Shown piece after piece: positions 46,881 through 55,239 of a stretch of 64,000 nucleotides of DNA (positions are counted from its first letter, which is position 1; each line of letters begins with the position of its first letter). The position numbers and the translations under genes were made by a program. A model generated the notes under the pieces. That model was not told the DNA's origin and ran no database searches. It saw only the letters and a list, made by a program, of their open reading frames with translations. This stretch comes from Gammaproteobacteria bacterium (GTDB lineage Bacteria > Pseudomonadota > Gammaproteobacteria > Arenicellales > UBA868): NCBI GenBank assembly GCA_022450155.1, contig JAKUQR010000004.1, positions 147,603-211,602 of the forward strand, read 5' to 3'.

Positions 46881-47903
46881 ATGAATATTGATACGCTAGA
46901 AAAAACCGCCCAGGCCATGGTGGCGCCGGGTCGCGGCATACTGGCCATGGATGAGAGTTCGCCGACCTGCAATAAGCGTTTTGAGGCTCTGGGCATACCG
47001 GCCACGATCGAGATGCGCCGGGAATACCGGACCATGCTCGTGTCATCATCCGGATTGGGCGATCACATTGGCGGTGCGATTCTGTTCGATGAGACCCTGC
47101 GGGATAACACCACTGACGGCCATCCATTTGTGCAGGCGCTGCAGGAACAGGGCATTGTCCCGGGTATCAAGGTCGACACCGGTGCGAAAGATCTGGCCCT
47201 TCACCCTGGAGAAAAAGTGACCGAGGGACTCGACGGTCTGGGACCGCGGCTGGCTGAATATGCGGAGTTGGGTGCGCGGTTTGCCAAGTGGCGTGCTGTC
47301 TATACCGTGACGGATACCCTGCCCAGCCAGGCGTGTTACACCGCCAATGCCCACGCGCTGGCCCGCTATGCCGCATTATGTCAGGAACATGACATTGTTC
47401 CGATTGTCGAGCCCGAAGTGCTGATGGATGGCGACCACGATCTGACCCGCAGCTTTGAGGTGACGCAGCATGCACAGCAGACGGTATTCGCAGCGCTGGC
47501 CGACCAGGCTGTTGACCTGAGAGGGATCGTACTCAAGCCCAGCATGGTGATCTCAGGCGCCGGCGCAGCAGATCGTGCTGGCATCAAGGAGGTCGCCCAG
47601 CAGACCTTGCGCTGCTTGTTAAGTACCGTGCCGGCCGCGGTGCCTGGGATCGCGTTTCTTTCCGGTGGCCAGTCGGATGAAGAGGCCACCCAGCATCTGA
47701 ATACCATGAACGAGATCGGTGGCTCACTGCCGTGGGCGGTGACCTTTTCATATGGTCGTGCACTGCAGGCAGCAGCGATGAAGCGATGGGCGGGACACTC
47801 TGACAATGTTGAAAGTGCACGGCAGGTGGCCTTTCACCGGGCACAGATGAATGGTGCTGCTGCGCTCGGTCAGTATTCTTCAGAGATGGAGAAGGCGGCC
47901 TGA
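46881..47903 (+). CDS. fba: Fructose-bisphosphate aldolase, class I (animal/plant type)
   Basis: This aldolase splits fructose 1,6-bisphosphate through a Schiff-base lysine, without metal. I chose the ATG at 46881, which has AAGGA upstream and gives 340 aa. A TTG at 46860 gives a 7-residue extension. Landmarks are GRGILAMDESSPTCNKRF, GAILFDETLRD, VPIVEPEVLMDGDHDL, the Schiff-base lysine in IVLKPSMVISG and AFLSGGQSDEEATQHLN. Class I is less common than class II in Gammaproteobacteria, although it is found in some cbb and glycolytic clusters. It closes the carbon-metabolism series. Confidence 0.96.
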   Translation: MNIDTLEKTAQAMVAPGRGILAMDESSPTCNKRFEALGIPATIEMRREYRTMLVSSSGLGDHIGGAILFDETLRDNTTDGHPFVQALQEQGIVPGIKVDTGAKDLALHPGEKVTEGLDGLGPRLAEYAELGARFAKWRAVYTVTDTLPSQACYTANAHALARYAALCQEHDIVPIVEPEVLMDGDHDLTRSFEVTQHAQQTVFAALADQAVDLRGIVLKPSMVISGAGAADRAGIKEVAQQTLRCLLSTVPAAVPGIAFLSGGQSDEEATQHLNTMNEIGGSLPWAVTFSYGRALQAAAMKRWAGHSDNVESARQVAFHRAQMNGAAALGQYSSEMEKAA

Positions 47904-47952
47904 GGCCACTGCGCTTCAGACAAGTTTCAGGTGAAGACAAAGGAAAACAGTC

Positions 47953-48807
47953 ATGGGTTTTGAGGGAACCGACCGCTACGTTGCCACAGAGGACCTGCGT
48001 ATGGCGGTCAACGCGGCAGTGACACTGCAGCGCCCGCTCCTGATTAAAGGGGAACCGGGTACTGGCAAGACCATGCTGGCCGAGGAGGTCGCACGCGCGC
48101 TGGATAAGCAGCTGATCAACTGGCACATCAAGTCAACCAGCAAGGCCCAGCAGGGGCTGTATGAATACGATGCAGTATCCCGACTGCGAGATTCCCAGCT
48201 GGGCGATGGCCGTGTTCAGGATGTCAGTAACTACATACGCAAGGGAAAACTCTGGACGGCGTTTGACTCTACCGAGCGGGTGGTTCTTCTAATCGATGAA
48301 ATCGATAAGGCCGATATCGAGTTTCCCAACGACTTGTTAAATGAGCTCGACAGGATGGAATTTTTTGTCTACGAGACCGGCGAGACCATCACCGCTGTGA
48401 ACAGACCCATCGTGATCATTACGAGCAACAACGAAAAAGAACTGCCGGATGCATTTTTGAGGCGTTGCTTCTTCCACTTTATTGCATTCCCGGATCGCGA
48501 AACCATGGAACGGATCGTTGATGTTCATCATCCGGATATCAAAAAGTCGCTGATCAAGGAGGCGCTGGATGTTTTCTTCGAGGTTCGGGAAGTTCCCGGA
48601 CTGAAGAAAAAACCATCCACCTCGGAGTTGATCGACTGGTTGAAACTGTTAATGGCGGATGATATTCCGGAAGAGATTCTCAAAGAACGCGATCGGTCCA
48701 AGGCCATACCCCCACTTTACGGCGCCCTGTTGAAGAATGAGCAGGATGTCCATACGCTGCAGCGGCTGGCGTTCATGGTGCGCCGCGAGGCCCACGCCGA
48801 CCGTTGA
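47953..48807 (+). CDS. MoxR-family AAA+ ATPase
   Basis: This is a chaperone-like AAA+ ATPase of 284 aa. Walker A is GEPGTGKTML at about residues 34-43. Walker B is VVLLIDEIDKADIEFPND, and sensor 1 is PIVIITSNNEKELPDAF, followed by the RRCFFHFIAFPD arginine-finger region. MoxR proteins work with a VWA partner to insert metals or remodel enzymes, for example CoxD with CoxE in CO dehydrogenase maturation. A VWA gene follows after 64 bases. No client enzyme such as a molybdenum hydroxylase is adjacent. Confidence 0.9.
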   Translation: MGFEGTDRYVATEDLRMAVNAAVTLQRPLLIKGEPGTGKTMLAEEVARALDKQLINWHIKSTSKAQQGLYEYDAVSRLRDSQLGDGRVQDVSNYIRKGKLWTAFDSTERVVLLIDEIDKADIEFPNDLLNELDRMEFFVYETGETITAVNRPIVIITSNNEKELPDAFLRRCFFHFIAFPDRETMERIVDVHHPDIKKSLIKEALDVFFEVREVPGLKKKPSTSELIDWLKLLMADDIPEEILKERDRSKAIPPLYGALLKNEQDVHTLQRLAFMVRREAHADR

Positions 48808-48871
48808 TGGCGGCGGTGCCAGATGCTTGGCGAGTGGATTTGCCGTCAACAGATAATCTCCGGATAACCCT

Positions 48872-50047
48872 GTGCTGATCAATTTCTTTCAGACCCTTAA
48901 AAAACTCGAGATACCGGTTTCGGTCAAGGAGTTTCTGGTACTGCTTGAAGCAATGCAGGCTCGGCTGGCCTTCGGCTCTGTCGATGATTTCTATCTGTTG
49001 GCAAGGTCGTGCCTGGTCAAGGACGAAAAATATTTCGACCGGTTCGACCGGGCATTTGGTGCCTGGTTCAAAGACTTGGAATCCTTACAAGATGTTCTGA
49101 ATGCACTGGTTCCAGAAGAATGGTTGCGTGCTGAGTTCGAAAAATATCTGACACCGGAAGAGCGAGAGCAGATCAAGTCACTTGGCGGACTGGATAAACT
49201 GCTGGAGGAGTTCAGAAAACGGCTTGAAGAGCAGGAAAAGCGGCATTCTGGCGGCAGCAAGTGGATCGGCACGGGGGGAACATCCCCGTTTGGCAACAGT
49301 GGTTACCATCCTGAGGGCATCCGTGTGGGCGGCCAGGGGCGAAACGGACGTGCCGTTAAAGTCTGGGAGGAGCGCCAGTATCGTAACCTTGACGATTCGA
49401 TTCAGCTCGGTACGCGCAACATCAAGGTCGCACTGAAAAGGCTGCGCAGATTTGCCCGTACCGGCGCCGATGAAGAGCTGGATATGGATGACACCATATA
49501 CTCAACGGCCAAGAACGCGGGTTTTTTGGACATCAAGATGAGGCCCGAACGTCACAATGCGGTCAAAGTGTTGGTGTTTTTCGATGTTGGCGGTTCCATG
49601 TATCCGTACGTTCGGACCTGCGAGGAACTGTTTTCGGCGGCTCGATCAGAATTCAAGCACCTTAAGTATTTTTACTTTCACAATTTTCTCTACGATTTTG
49701 TGTGGAAGGACAACCATCGACGGCGTGAACAGATCACAACAACCTGGGACCTGCTCAACACCTATCCAGCGGACTACAAGGTGATAATCGTGGGCGATGC
49801 AGCCATGGCACCGTACGAAATACTGAGCCCGGGCGGCAGTATTGAGTATCTGAACAAGGAAGCGGGCGCGGTCTGGATCGACCGCTTTTCCCGGAACTGG
49901 CGCCGGTTGATCTGGCTGAATCCTACACCGCAGGAACACTGGCCGTATACTCAGTCGGTCGGTATCGTACGTGAACTGGTCGAAAACAGAATGTTCCCCC
50001 TGACTTTAGAGGGCCTCGAGGAAGGTGCCCGTTACCTGTCCAGTTGA
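48872..50047 (+). CDS. CoxE-like VWA-domain protein
   Basis: This 391-aa protein is the probable partner of the MoxR ATPase. The N-terminal half is helical and charged (EEFRKRLEEQEKRHSG region). A glycine-rich stretch follows (GTGGTSPFGNSGYHPEG). The C-terminal VWA domain, at about residues 230-390, has the metal-site motif FFDVGGSMYPY. This motif is DxGxS rather than DxSxS, so the first serine is replaced by glycine. The family is COG3552-like (VWA_CoxE). It overlaps the DUF2237 frame region only at the stop. The client protein is unknown. Confidence 0.82.
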   Translation: MLINFFQTLKKLEIPVSVKEFLVLLEAMQARLAFGSVDDFYLLARSCLVKDEKYFDRFDRAFGAWFKDLESLQDVLNALVPEEWLRAEFEKYLTPEEREQIKSLGGLDKLLEEFRKRLEEQEKRHSGGSKWIGTGGTSPFGNSGYHPEGIRVGGQGRNGRAVKVWEERQYRNLDDSIQLGTRNIKVALKRLRRFARTGADEELDMDDTIYSTAKNAGFLDIKMRPERHNAVKVLVFFDVGGSMYPYVRTCEELFSAARSEFKHLKYFYFHNFLYDFVWKDNHRRREQITTTWDLLNTYPADYKVIIVGDAAMAPYEILSPGGSIEYLNKEAGAVWIDRFSRNWRRLIWLNPTPQEHWPYTQSVGIVRELVENRMFPLTLEGLEEGARYLSS

Positions 50048-50061
50048 CGGGGGCTCAAGTG

Positions 50062-50448
50062 ATGCCGACAGCAGAAGACGACAGGCCTTTGAATGTTCTC
50101 GGGGAACCGCTTGCGAATTGCTCGAGCGCACCCATGACAGGATTTTATCGCGATGGCTGTTGCCGGACCGGCCCGGATGATCTCGGTTCCCATGTGGTCT
50201 GTATTCAGGCGACAGCAGAGTTTCTGGAGTTTTCGAAATCACGCGGAAACGATTTGTCTACGCCCGTAGACGACTTCGGATTTCCCGGGCTAAAACCCGG
50301 CGATCGTTGGTGTTTGTGTGCGCTTCGCTGGAAGGAAGCGCTGGAAGCCGGTTGCGCCCCCCGGGTCGTGCTCACGTCGACCCACGAGGCGGCTCTCAAC
50401 TACGTTGATTTATCTGATCTCAAACCCTACGCCCTTGACCTGTCCTAA
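50062..50448 (+). CDS. DUF2237 family protein
   Basis: This conserved small protein is 128 aa from the ATG at 50062; a TTG at 50044 would overlap the VWA stop. It is rich in aromatic and cysteine residues. Recognisable family stretches are NVLGEPLANCSSAPMTGFYR, DGCCRTGPDDLGSHVVCIQ and PGLKPGDRWCLCALRWKEA, and the end VDLSDLKPYALD. The function of DUF2237 proteins is not known to me; conserved Cys suggests redox or metal binding, which is only inference. Confidence 0.85.
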   Translation: MPTAEDDRPLNVLGEPLANCSSAPMTGFYRDGCCRTGPDDLGSHVVCIQATAEFLEFSKSRGNDLSTPVDDFGFPGLKPGDRWCLCALRWKEALEAGCAPRVVLTSTHEAALNYVDLSDLKPYALDLS

Positions 50449-50573
50449 GTCATGGCAAGCGCCCTGTTGTGCGCTTTAGATAGCTTAAACCCAAGGTTCA
50501 GACGACGGGCAACGGGTGGGGTTGCCTGTTTAAAAAAAATTGTATACATCTGATGTTCGTTAAGGCAGCCTGA
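50449..50573 (+). promoter_or_regulatory. Structured leader upstream of the queuosine-precursor transporter
   Basis: This 125-base gap holds two hairpins. AAGCGC/GCGCTT at 50457-50476 has an eight-base loop. An eight-pair stem, with one G-T pair, at 50506-50528 has a GGGTGGG loop, followed by TTT and then eight A. A GGTTC sits before the second hairpin. The second hairpin could end the upstream transcript or act in a leader. Some features recall preQ1 leaders, but the conserved CACCC core is absent. Confidence 0.35.
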
Positions 50574-51209
50574 ATGAAAGTACTGTTCAGGTTTGCGCTG
50601 CCGGTGGTGGCGATGGGGCTCGTCATTCTGGCGTCGAACAAACTGGTCCAGTATCCGGTCCAGGCCAGTCTGTGGGGCTTGGATCTTGCGGGGCTTCTCA
50701 CCTGGGGTGCGTTCACTTATCCGGTGGCGTTTCTGGTCACGGACACCACCAACCGGGTCTACGGTGTGGGTTCCGCGCGCAAAGTGGTGTATGTGGGGTT
50801 TGTCTTTGGACTGGTGCTGACAATAACGGTGGCGCTCGGTATTGCAGACCACAGTCGAGCCCCGGGTACAGCCCTGATTAAAAGTCTGTTTGAGGATGAA
50901 TCGGCTTTTGAGATGTTCAGAATCGCCTGTGCATCCGGTACGGCATTTCTGATCGCTCAGCTGCTGGATATTCAGATCTTTGATCGCTTACGACAACGGC
51001 AATGGTGGAAAGCGCCAGTTGCTTCGTCGTTTCTGGGCTCGCTGGTGGATACGATCACATTTTTCTTTCTGGCCTTTGCCGGCACTGGCCTGCCCTGGGC
51101 CAGTTGGGCACTCGGTGATTTTGGCGCCAAGCTCGTGATGATTGCCGTGTTGTTGTACCCGTTCAAGTTGCTGGTGACCCTGATCGCTCGTGGGACACGG
51201 TCGGCCTGA
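50574..51209 (+). CDS. yhhQ: Queuosine precursor transporter (VUT/YhhQ family)
   Basis: This is an inner-membrane transporter for queuosine precursors such as preQ0 or preQ1, 211 aa, with six predicted helices. Landmarks are ASNKLVQYPVQ, the conserved TYPVAFLVTDTTNRVYG, GTAFLIAQLLDIQIFDRLR and SSFLGSLVDTITFFFLAFAG. It stands alone on the plus strand, converging with psuG. No queC, queD, queE or queF is adjacent. Presence of a salvage transporter is seen; the actual substrate is inferred from the family. Confidence 0.92.
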   Translation: MKVLFRFALPVVAMGLVILASNKLVQYPVQASLWGLDLAGLLTWGAFTYPVAFLVTDTTNRVYGVGSARKVVYVGFVFGLVLTITVALGIADHSRAPGTALIKSLFEDESAFEMFRIACASGTAFLIAQLLDIQIFDRLRQRQWWKAPVASSFLGSLVDTITFFFLAFAGTGLPWASWALGDFGAKLVMIAVLLYPFKLLVTLIARGTRSA

Positions 51210-51232
51210 ACCGGATCTTGCCAGATCCCGTA

Positions 51233-52144
51233 TTAGGTCTGTAGCGCGACAGCAAGCTGTCCTGCGACGGCTGCATTGTTCTTTATCAGCGCGATGTTGG
51301 CAGTCAGTGTCGCGCCGCCGGAAAGTGCTGCAATGCGATCAAGCAGGTAAGGGGTGACGGTTTTGCCGGCGAGGCCTGAGGCAGCGGCTTCTGACACCGC
51401 TTGGGTGATCCATTGCTCCACGTCCTGTCGGGGAACGGCCTGGGCAGGAGGTGGTGGCACCACCACCAGTTCGCCGCCACCCAGCGTCAATTGTTGTCGA
51501 GCCTGAATGATCTGTGCAGCTTCGGCAATGTCATCCGCCCACTGATGAAGCGGAATACCCGATTCGACTGAAAAGAATGCAGGAAGCTCTCGCGTACCCA
51601 GTCCCACAACGGGAACGCCCAGTGTTTCAAGCATTTCCATGGTTGCGGGCAGATCCAGCAGTGATTTTGCACCGGAACACACGACCGTCACTGGCGTCTG
51701 CGAAAGTTCCTGCAGGTCGGCAGAGATATCGAAACTGTTCTGCCAGCCCCGATGTACACCACCAATGCCACCCGTCGCAAAAATTCGGATGCCGGCCATC
51801 CGGGCACAAATCATCGTTGCCGCCACCGTGGTACCACCCGTTAAGCCTTTGGCACACGCCGTGGCAAGATCGTGGCGACTGAGTTTATGACACTCTTCTG
51901 TTTCGACCAGCTGATTAATCTCCGATGGATCAAGCCCTACCCTGATTCGACCCGCTAACACCGCGATTGTGGCCGGCACGGCACCTTCGGCACGGACTTG
52001 ATCCTGGGCGCTGATCGCGCATTGGTAGTTCTCAGGATGCGGCAGTCCATGAGTGATCAGGGTGCTTTCCAGCGCCACCACGGGGCGACCTTCAGACAGT
52101 GCGCTGTCAACGTCGGCAGAGATGGAAATCCACTTAAGCATCAT
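51233..52144 (-). CDS. psuG: Pseudouridine-5'-phosphate glycosidase
   Basis: PsuG splits pseudouridine 5'-phosphate into uracil and ribose 5-phosphate, breaking a C-C glycosidic bond. The protein is 303 aa. Landmarks are VVALESTLITHGLPHPEN, VPATIAVLAGRIRVGL, KGLTGGTTVAATMICARMAG (20 residues), FATGGIGGVHRG and SVESGIPLHQWADD. Its start overlaps the kinase gene psuK by 11 bases, so the pathway psuK-psuG is one transcript. It converges with yhhQ. Confidence 0.95.
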   Translation of the reverse strand: MMLKWISISADVDSALSEGRPVVALESTLITHGLPHPENYQCAISAQDQVRAEGAVPATIAVLAGRIRVGLDPSEINQLVETEECHKLSRHDLATACAKGLTGGTTVAATMICARMAGIRIFATGGIGGVHRGWQNSFDISADLQELSQTPVTVVCSGAKSLLDLPATMEMLETLGVPVVGLGTRELPAFFSVESGIPLHQWADDIAEAAQIIQARQQLTLGGGELVVVPPPPAQAVPRQDVEQWITQAVSEAAASGLAGKTVTPYLLDRIAALSGGATLTANIALIKNNAAVAGQLAVALQT

Positions 52145-53066
52145 TGTGTGCCAGTTTTTCCTTGATCATAGGCCAGGACAAGTGCGGGTCGTTCATATCA
52201 GACAGTGTACTGAGTGTGGCGGCACAAGTGCCATAGGTCAGTGCTTGCTCCAGGGTCTCTCCGGACAGCAGTGCCGCTATCGTAGTGCCAGCGAGCACAT
52301 CGCCTGCCCCCGAGACTGACTGTGGGCTGATCGATGGACTGGCAATGTGTCCGGAGCGGTCTGGGTCGGCCCAGGCGGCACCGTTTACACCTGCAGTGAC
52401 GATCGCTCGTAGGGCACCCAGATCGCACAGAGCACGCGCTTGTTCTTCAATCGTTTGCAACGTACCCGTATTTGAGTTGACCAGGGTGTCGGCTTCCGCA
52501 TTGTTGGCGAATACGGCATCTAGCGTGGGCAGTACCTGACGCAAGCGATGCGCTTTGGCAGGTGATGTCACCACAGCGAACAACAACCGGTCCGCTTTTT
52601 CACTCGCCAGATAGTGCAGTGTATCGGCCGGCAGATTCGTGTCTACACACCAGTGATTCCAATGTTGGATCTCTTGTTTGCCGTGTTGCCAGTGAGCTGG
52701 TTTGAAATCATCGTAGATCGCCATATCGGCGAGCCCAAGGATCAGATTGCCGGTGTGATCAAGAACTGCCGTATAACAGGCGGTCGGTCGGGTGTTGTCC
52801 GTTTGAATCGAAACAGCCGTGATGTCGAGCCGGGTCACGTAGTCGAGCAGTTCAACGCCCTCACGATCAGCGCCTACACGACTCGATAAGCCGACCGTAT
52901 TGCCAAGCGCGGCTAACGTCCGGGCAACATTGAGCGCCACGCCACCAGGAACTCGGGTTCTTGACGCCGGGTTGGATTCATTGAGTATCGTATCTGCCTC
53001 GCACCTAATAATGTCATCATAGTGAAGGCCGCCAAAACACAGGATTCGTGGTTTGCTGTGAGGCAA
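52134..53066 (-). CDS. psuK: PfkB-family sugar kinase, probable pseudouridine kinase
   Basis: This is a ribokinase-fold (PfkB) kinase of 310 aa. Its place before psuG points to pseudouridine phosphorylation. The start is TTG, with AGGAG nine bases upstream. The N-terminal PfkB signature is RVPGGVALNVARTLAALGN, and the C-terminal signature is QSVSGAGDVLAGTTIAALL, with the catalytic Asp. Substrate specificity is inferred from context only. It is divergent from the nucleoside hydrolase gene across a 172-base gap that must hold both promoters. Confidence 0.9.
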   Translation of the reverse strand: MPHSKPRILCFGGLHYDDIIRCEADTILNESNPASRTRVPGGVALNVARTLAALGNTVGLSSRVGADREGVELLDYVTRLDITAVSIQTDNTRPTACYTAVLDHTGNLILGLADMAIYDDFKPAHWQHGKQEIQHWNHWCVDTNLPADTLHYLASEKADRLLFAVVTSPAKAHRLRQVLPTLDAVFANNAEADTLVNSNTGTLQTIEEQARALCDLGALRAIVTAGVNGAAWADPDRSGHIASPSISPQSVSGAGDVLAGTTIAALLSGETLEQALTYGTCAATLSTLSDMNDPHLSWPMIKEKLAHNDA

Positions 53067-53238
53067 CTGGGATGACTCCTAGGGTGGTGTCTGGTGTAAT
53101 GTGCTGATGTCTGAATAATGCCGAAGAACCAAACACGGGTCGAGCGGTTTAGGGACGAGATCAGCAAACCCGTTGTCACGGTTGGGTTACTGGGTTTTGG
53201 TTGAGTCACTGTGGATGGGTATACACGGGGAGAAATCT

Positions 53239-54192
53239 ATGAGTGAGCGAAAGATTATTCTGGACTGTGATCCAGGCCACGATGACGCCGTGGCTATTTT
53301 GTTGGTGTTGGCCTCACCGGAGGAGATCGATCTTTTGGGTATCACCTGTGTCGCTGGAAATGTACCGCTAGATCTGACGCGGAAAAATGCGCTCAAAGTC
53401 TGCGAACTGGCAGGCCATACCGACGTCGCCGTGTATTCCGGCTGTGAGCGGCCATTGGTCCGAGTGCTCAATACAGCGGAAAATGTGCATGGCCAGTCGG
53501 GACTGGATCTGCCCGGTGGCGGTGTACTGCCTGAACCATCTATGACCCTCAGATTCCAGCATGCAGTTGACTACATCATTGAAACCCTGATAGCCGAAGA
53601 CAGCGGGTCTATTACCTTGTGTCCAACCGGACCCTTGACCAATATTGCTGTGGCAATGATTCGGGCACCCGAGATCGTACCTCGCATTCGTGAAATCGTC
53701 TTAATGGGGGGTGCGGCAATCAACCCCGGTAATGTCACACCGGCAGCAGAGTTCAACATCTACGTCGACCCGCATGCCGCGCATGTGGTGTTTGCTTCAG
53801 GCGTGCCTTTAGTGATGATGGGTCTTGATGTGACGCACCAGGTACTGGTAACCGCAGAGCGAATAGATGCGCTGCGGACTGCTGGCGGCCAGGTGTCTGC
53901 CGCCGTGGCTGATCTGATGATGTTTTACTGTCGTTTTGACCTCGATAAATACCGGATGGAGGGGGGTCCATTGCACGACCCTTGCGTGATCGCTTACCTG
54001 ATTGACAGCACACTTTTCGATTTGAAGCATGTCAATGTCGAGATCGAAACGAATGCCGATCTCACTTTGGGTCAGACGGTCGCGGACTGGTGGAAAGTGA
54101 CAGATCGGGTACCGAATTGTCACGTGGCGTACCAGGCTGATGACGCCCGCTTTTTTGAACTCTTGAACAATAGACTGGCGCGTTTACCATGA
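53239..54192 (+). CDS. Ribonucleoside hydrolase (inosine-uridine preferring family)
   Basis: This enzyme hydrolyses nucleosides to base and ribose. I chose the ATG at 53239, which has a GGGGAGA ribosome site (317 aa). Landmarks are the calcium-binding DCDPGHDDAVAIL at about residues 8-20, ITCVAGNVPLDLTRKNALKV, VHGQSGLDLPGG, MGGAAINPGNVTPAAEFNIY and the histidine in GGPLHDPCVIAYLID. It resembles RihA/RihB/RihC and should accept pyrimidine or purine ribosides. Ribokinase overlaps its end by four bases, which would phosphorylate the ribose it frees. Confidence 0.93.
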   Translation: MSERKIILDCDPGHDDAVAILLVLASPEEIDLLGITCVAGNVPLDLTRKNALKVCELAGHTDVAVYSGCERPLVRVLNTAENVHGQSGLDLPGGGVLPEPSMTLRFQHAVDYIIETLIAEDSGSITLCPTGPLTNIAVAMIRAPEIVPRIREIVLMGGAAINPGNVTPAAEFNIYVDPHAAHVVFASGVPLVMMGLDVTHQVLVTAERIDALRTAGGQVSAAVADLMMFYCRFDLDKYRMEGGPLHDPCVIAYLIDSTLFDLKHVNVEIETNADLTLGQTVADWWKVTDRVPNCHVAYQADDARFFELLNNRLARLP

Positions 54193-55088
54193 CCGTGATT
54201 GTTTTCGGTTCGGCCAATGTGGATCTGGTTATGCCAGTCTCCACCTTGCCTATGCCGGGCGAGACCGTACTGACACAGGACTATCACGCGGTTCCAGGGG
54301 GCAAGGGTGCCAATCAAGCGCTGGCGGTAAAAAGAGCTGGTGTGCCAGCGAATTTTGTCGGTGCGGTGGGTAAAGATCATTATGCCGACTGTGCTTTGTC
54401 GCTGCTGCGTGAAGAGTCGGTTGGTTTGGAGGCGACAGTAGTATCCGACCGGCCCACAGGCTGTGCGGTGGTGATGGTGGATGCGGAAGGTGAAAATTCC
54501 ATTGTCGTTGCCAGTGGCGCAAATCTGGATGTGCGTGCGCATCAAGTGAGTGATGCACTGCTCAAAAGCAACCGCGTGCTGATTCTGCAGCAGGAAGTAT
54601 CATTCGAGGAAAACGAGTCTTTGGGATGTCGTGCCCAACAGGCAGGGCTGCAGATCGTACTGAATCTGGCGCCAGCGACGCAGATTCCCACAGGGCTGTT
54701 GGCCAACACCAATTTTCTAATTGTCAATGAGGTTGAGGCCGCGTTTCTCGCCGGTGAGCAGACTCAAGTCAGCATGACCGACTTGGCTGAGCACCTCGCG
54801 GACACCTACGACTGCGGTACGCTGATCACGCTCGGACCTGCGGGATGTGTGGTGGCAAGCGGCGATGAGAGAGCCTTTGGTGTTGATGCACCTGGGGTAG
54901 AGGTTGTGGACACCACCGGTGCAGGAGACACGTTTACGGGCTATTTTGCGGCGTTGTTGGCACAGGAGCATCTGTCGCTTCGACAGTGTGTTGCCGGTGC
55001 CACCCAGGCAGCTTCTCTTGCCTGTACCCGGATGGGGGCACAGTCGGGAATTCCCTGCGCGGAGGATGTGTTGCGGGCAAAGGGATAA
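54189..55088 (+). CDS. rbsK: Ribokinase
   Basis: Ribokinase makes ribose 5-phosphate from ribose and ATP. The protein is 299 aa. Landmarks are VVFGSANVDLVMPVSTLPMP, VPGGKGANQALAVKRAG, LILQQEVSFEENESL and the catalytic DTTGAGDTFTGYF. It is coupled to the nucleoside hydrolase by an ATGA overlap. The pair converts nucleosides to base plus ribose 5-phosphate for the pentose phosphate pathway, where the local tkt could use it. It is followed, after about 150 bases, by the transporter genes. Confidence 0.94.
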   Translation: MTVIVFGSANVDLVMPVSTLPMPGETVLTQDYHAVPGGKGANQALAVKRAGVPANFVGAVGKDHYADCALSLLREESVGLEATVVSDRPTGCAVVMVDAEGENSIVVASGANLDVRAHQVSDALLKSNRVLILQQEVSFEENESLGCRAQQAGLQIVLNLAPATQIPTGLLANTNFLIVNEVEAAFLAGEQTQVSMTDLAEHLADTYDCGTLITLGPAGCVVASGDERAFGVDAPGVEVVDTTGAGDTFTGYFAALLAQEHLSLRQCVAGATQAASLACTRMGAQSGIPCAEDVLRAKG

Positions 55089-55239
55089 GCGCCAGCACCA
55101 GATATACCTCTGACCTGCAGTACGGTTGACCCCATAGAACCGTGGGGTTACCCTCGTTCGTGATCTTCAGGTGCTGGAAGCATCAAACCAGCGCACTGGA
55201 GTGTCTATACTGACTAAGCCAATAAAGGGAGGATGTTCG

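Noticed and set aside
46591..48126. Minus-strand frames of about 180 codons opposite pyk/fba and fba/moxR
   Set aside because: They cross gene boundaries on the other strand and resemble no protein; shadow frames.
47953..50047. Possible CbbQ/CbbO RuBisCO-activase pair next to the Calvin-like genes
   Set aside because: The VWA protein is 391 aa with a CoxE-like VWA, whereas CbbO is much longer, and no RuBisCO gene is present. A general MoxR/CoxE pair fits better.
50506..50560. A canonical preQ1-I riboswitch ahead of yhhQ
   Set aside because: GGTTC and the A-rich run are present, but the conserved CACCC pairing partner is missing and the loop is replaced by a GC-rich hairpin, so it was kept only as a possible unknown leader.
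55129..55148. ACCCCA/TGGGGT hairpin between rbsK and the binding-protein gene
   Set aside because: The stem is six pairs without a following T run, so it does not support a terminator call.
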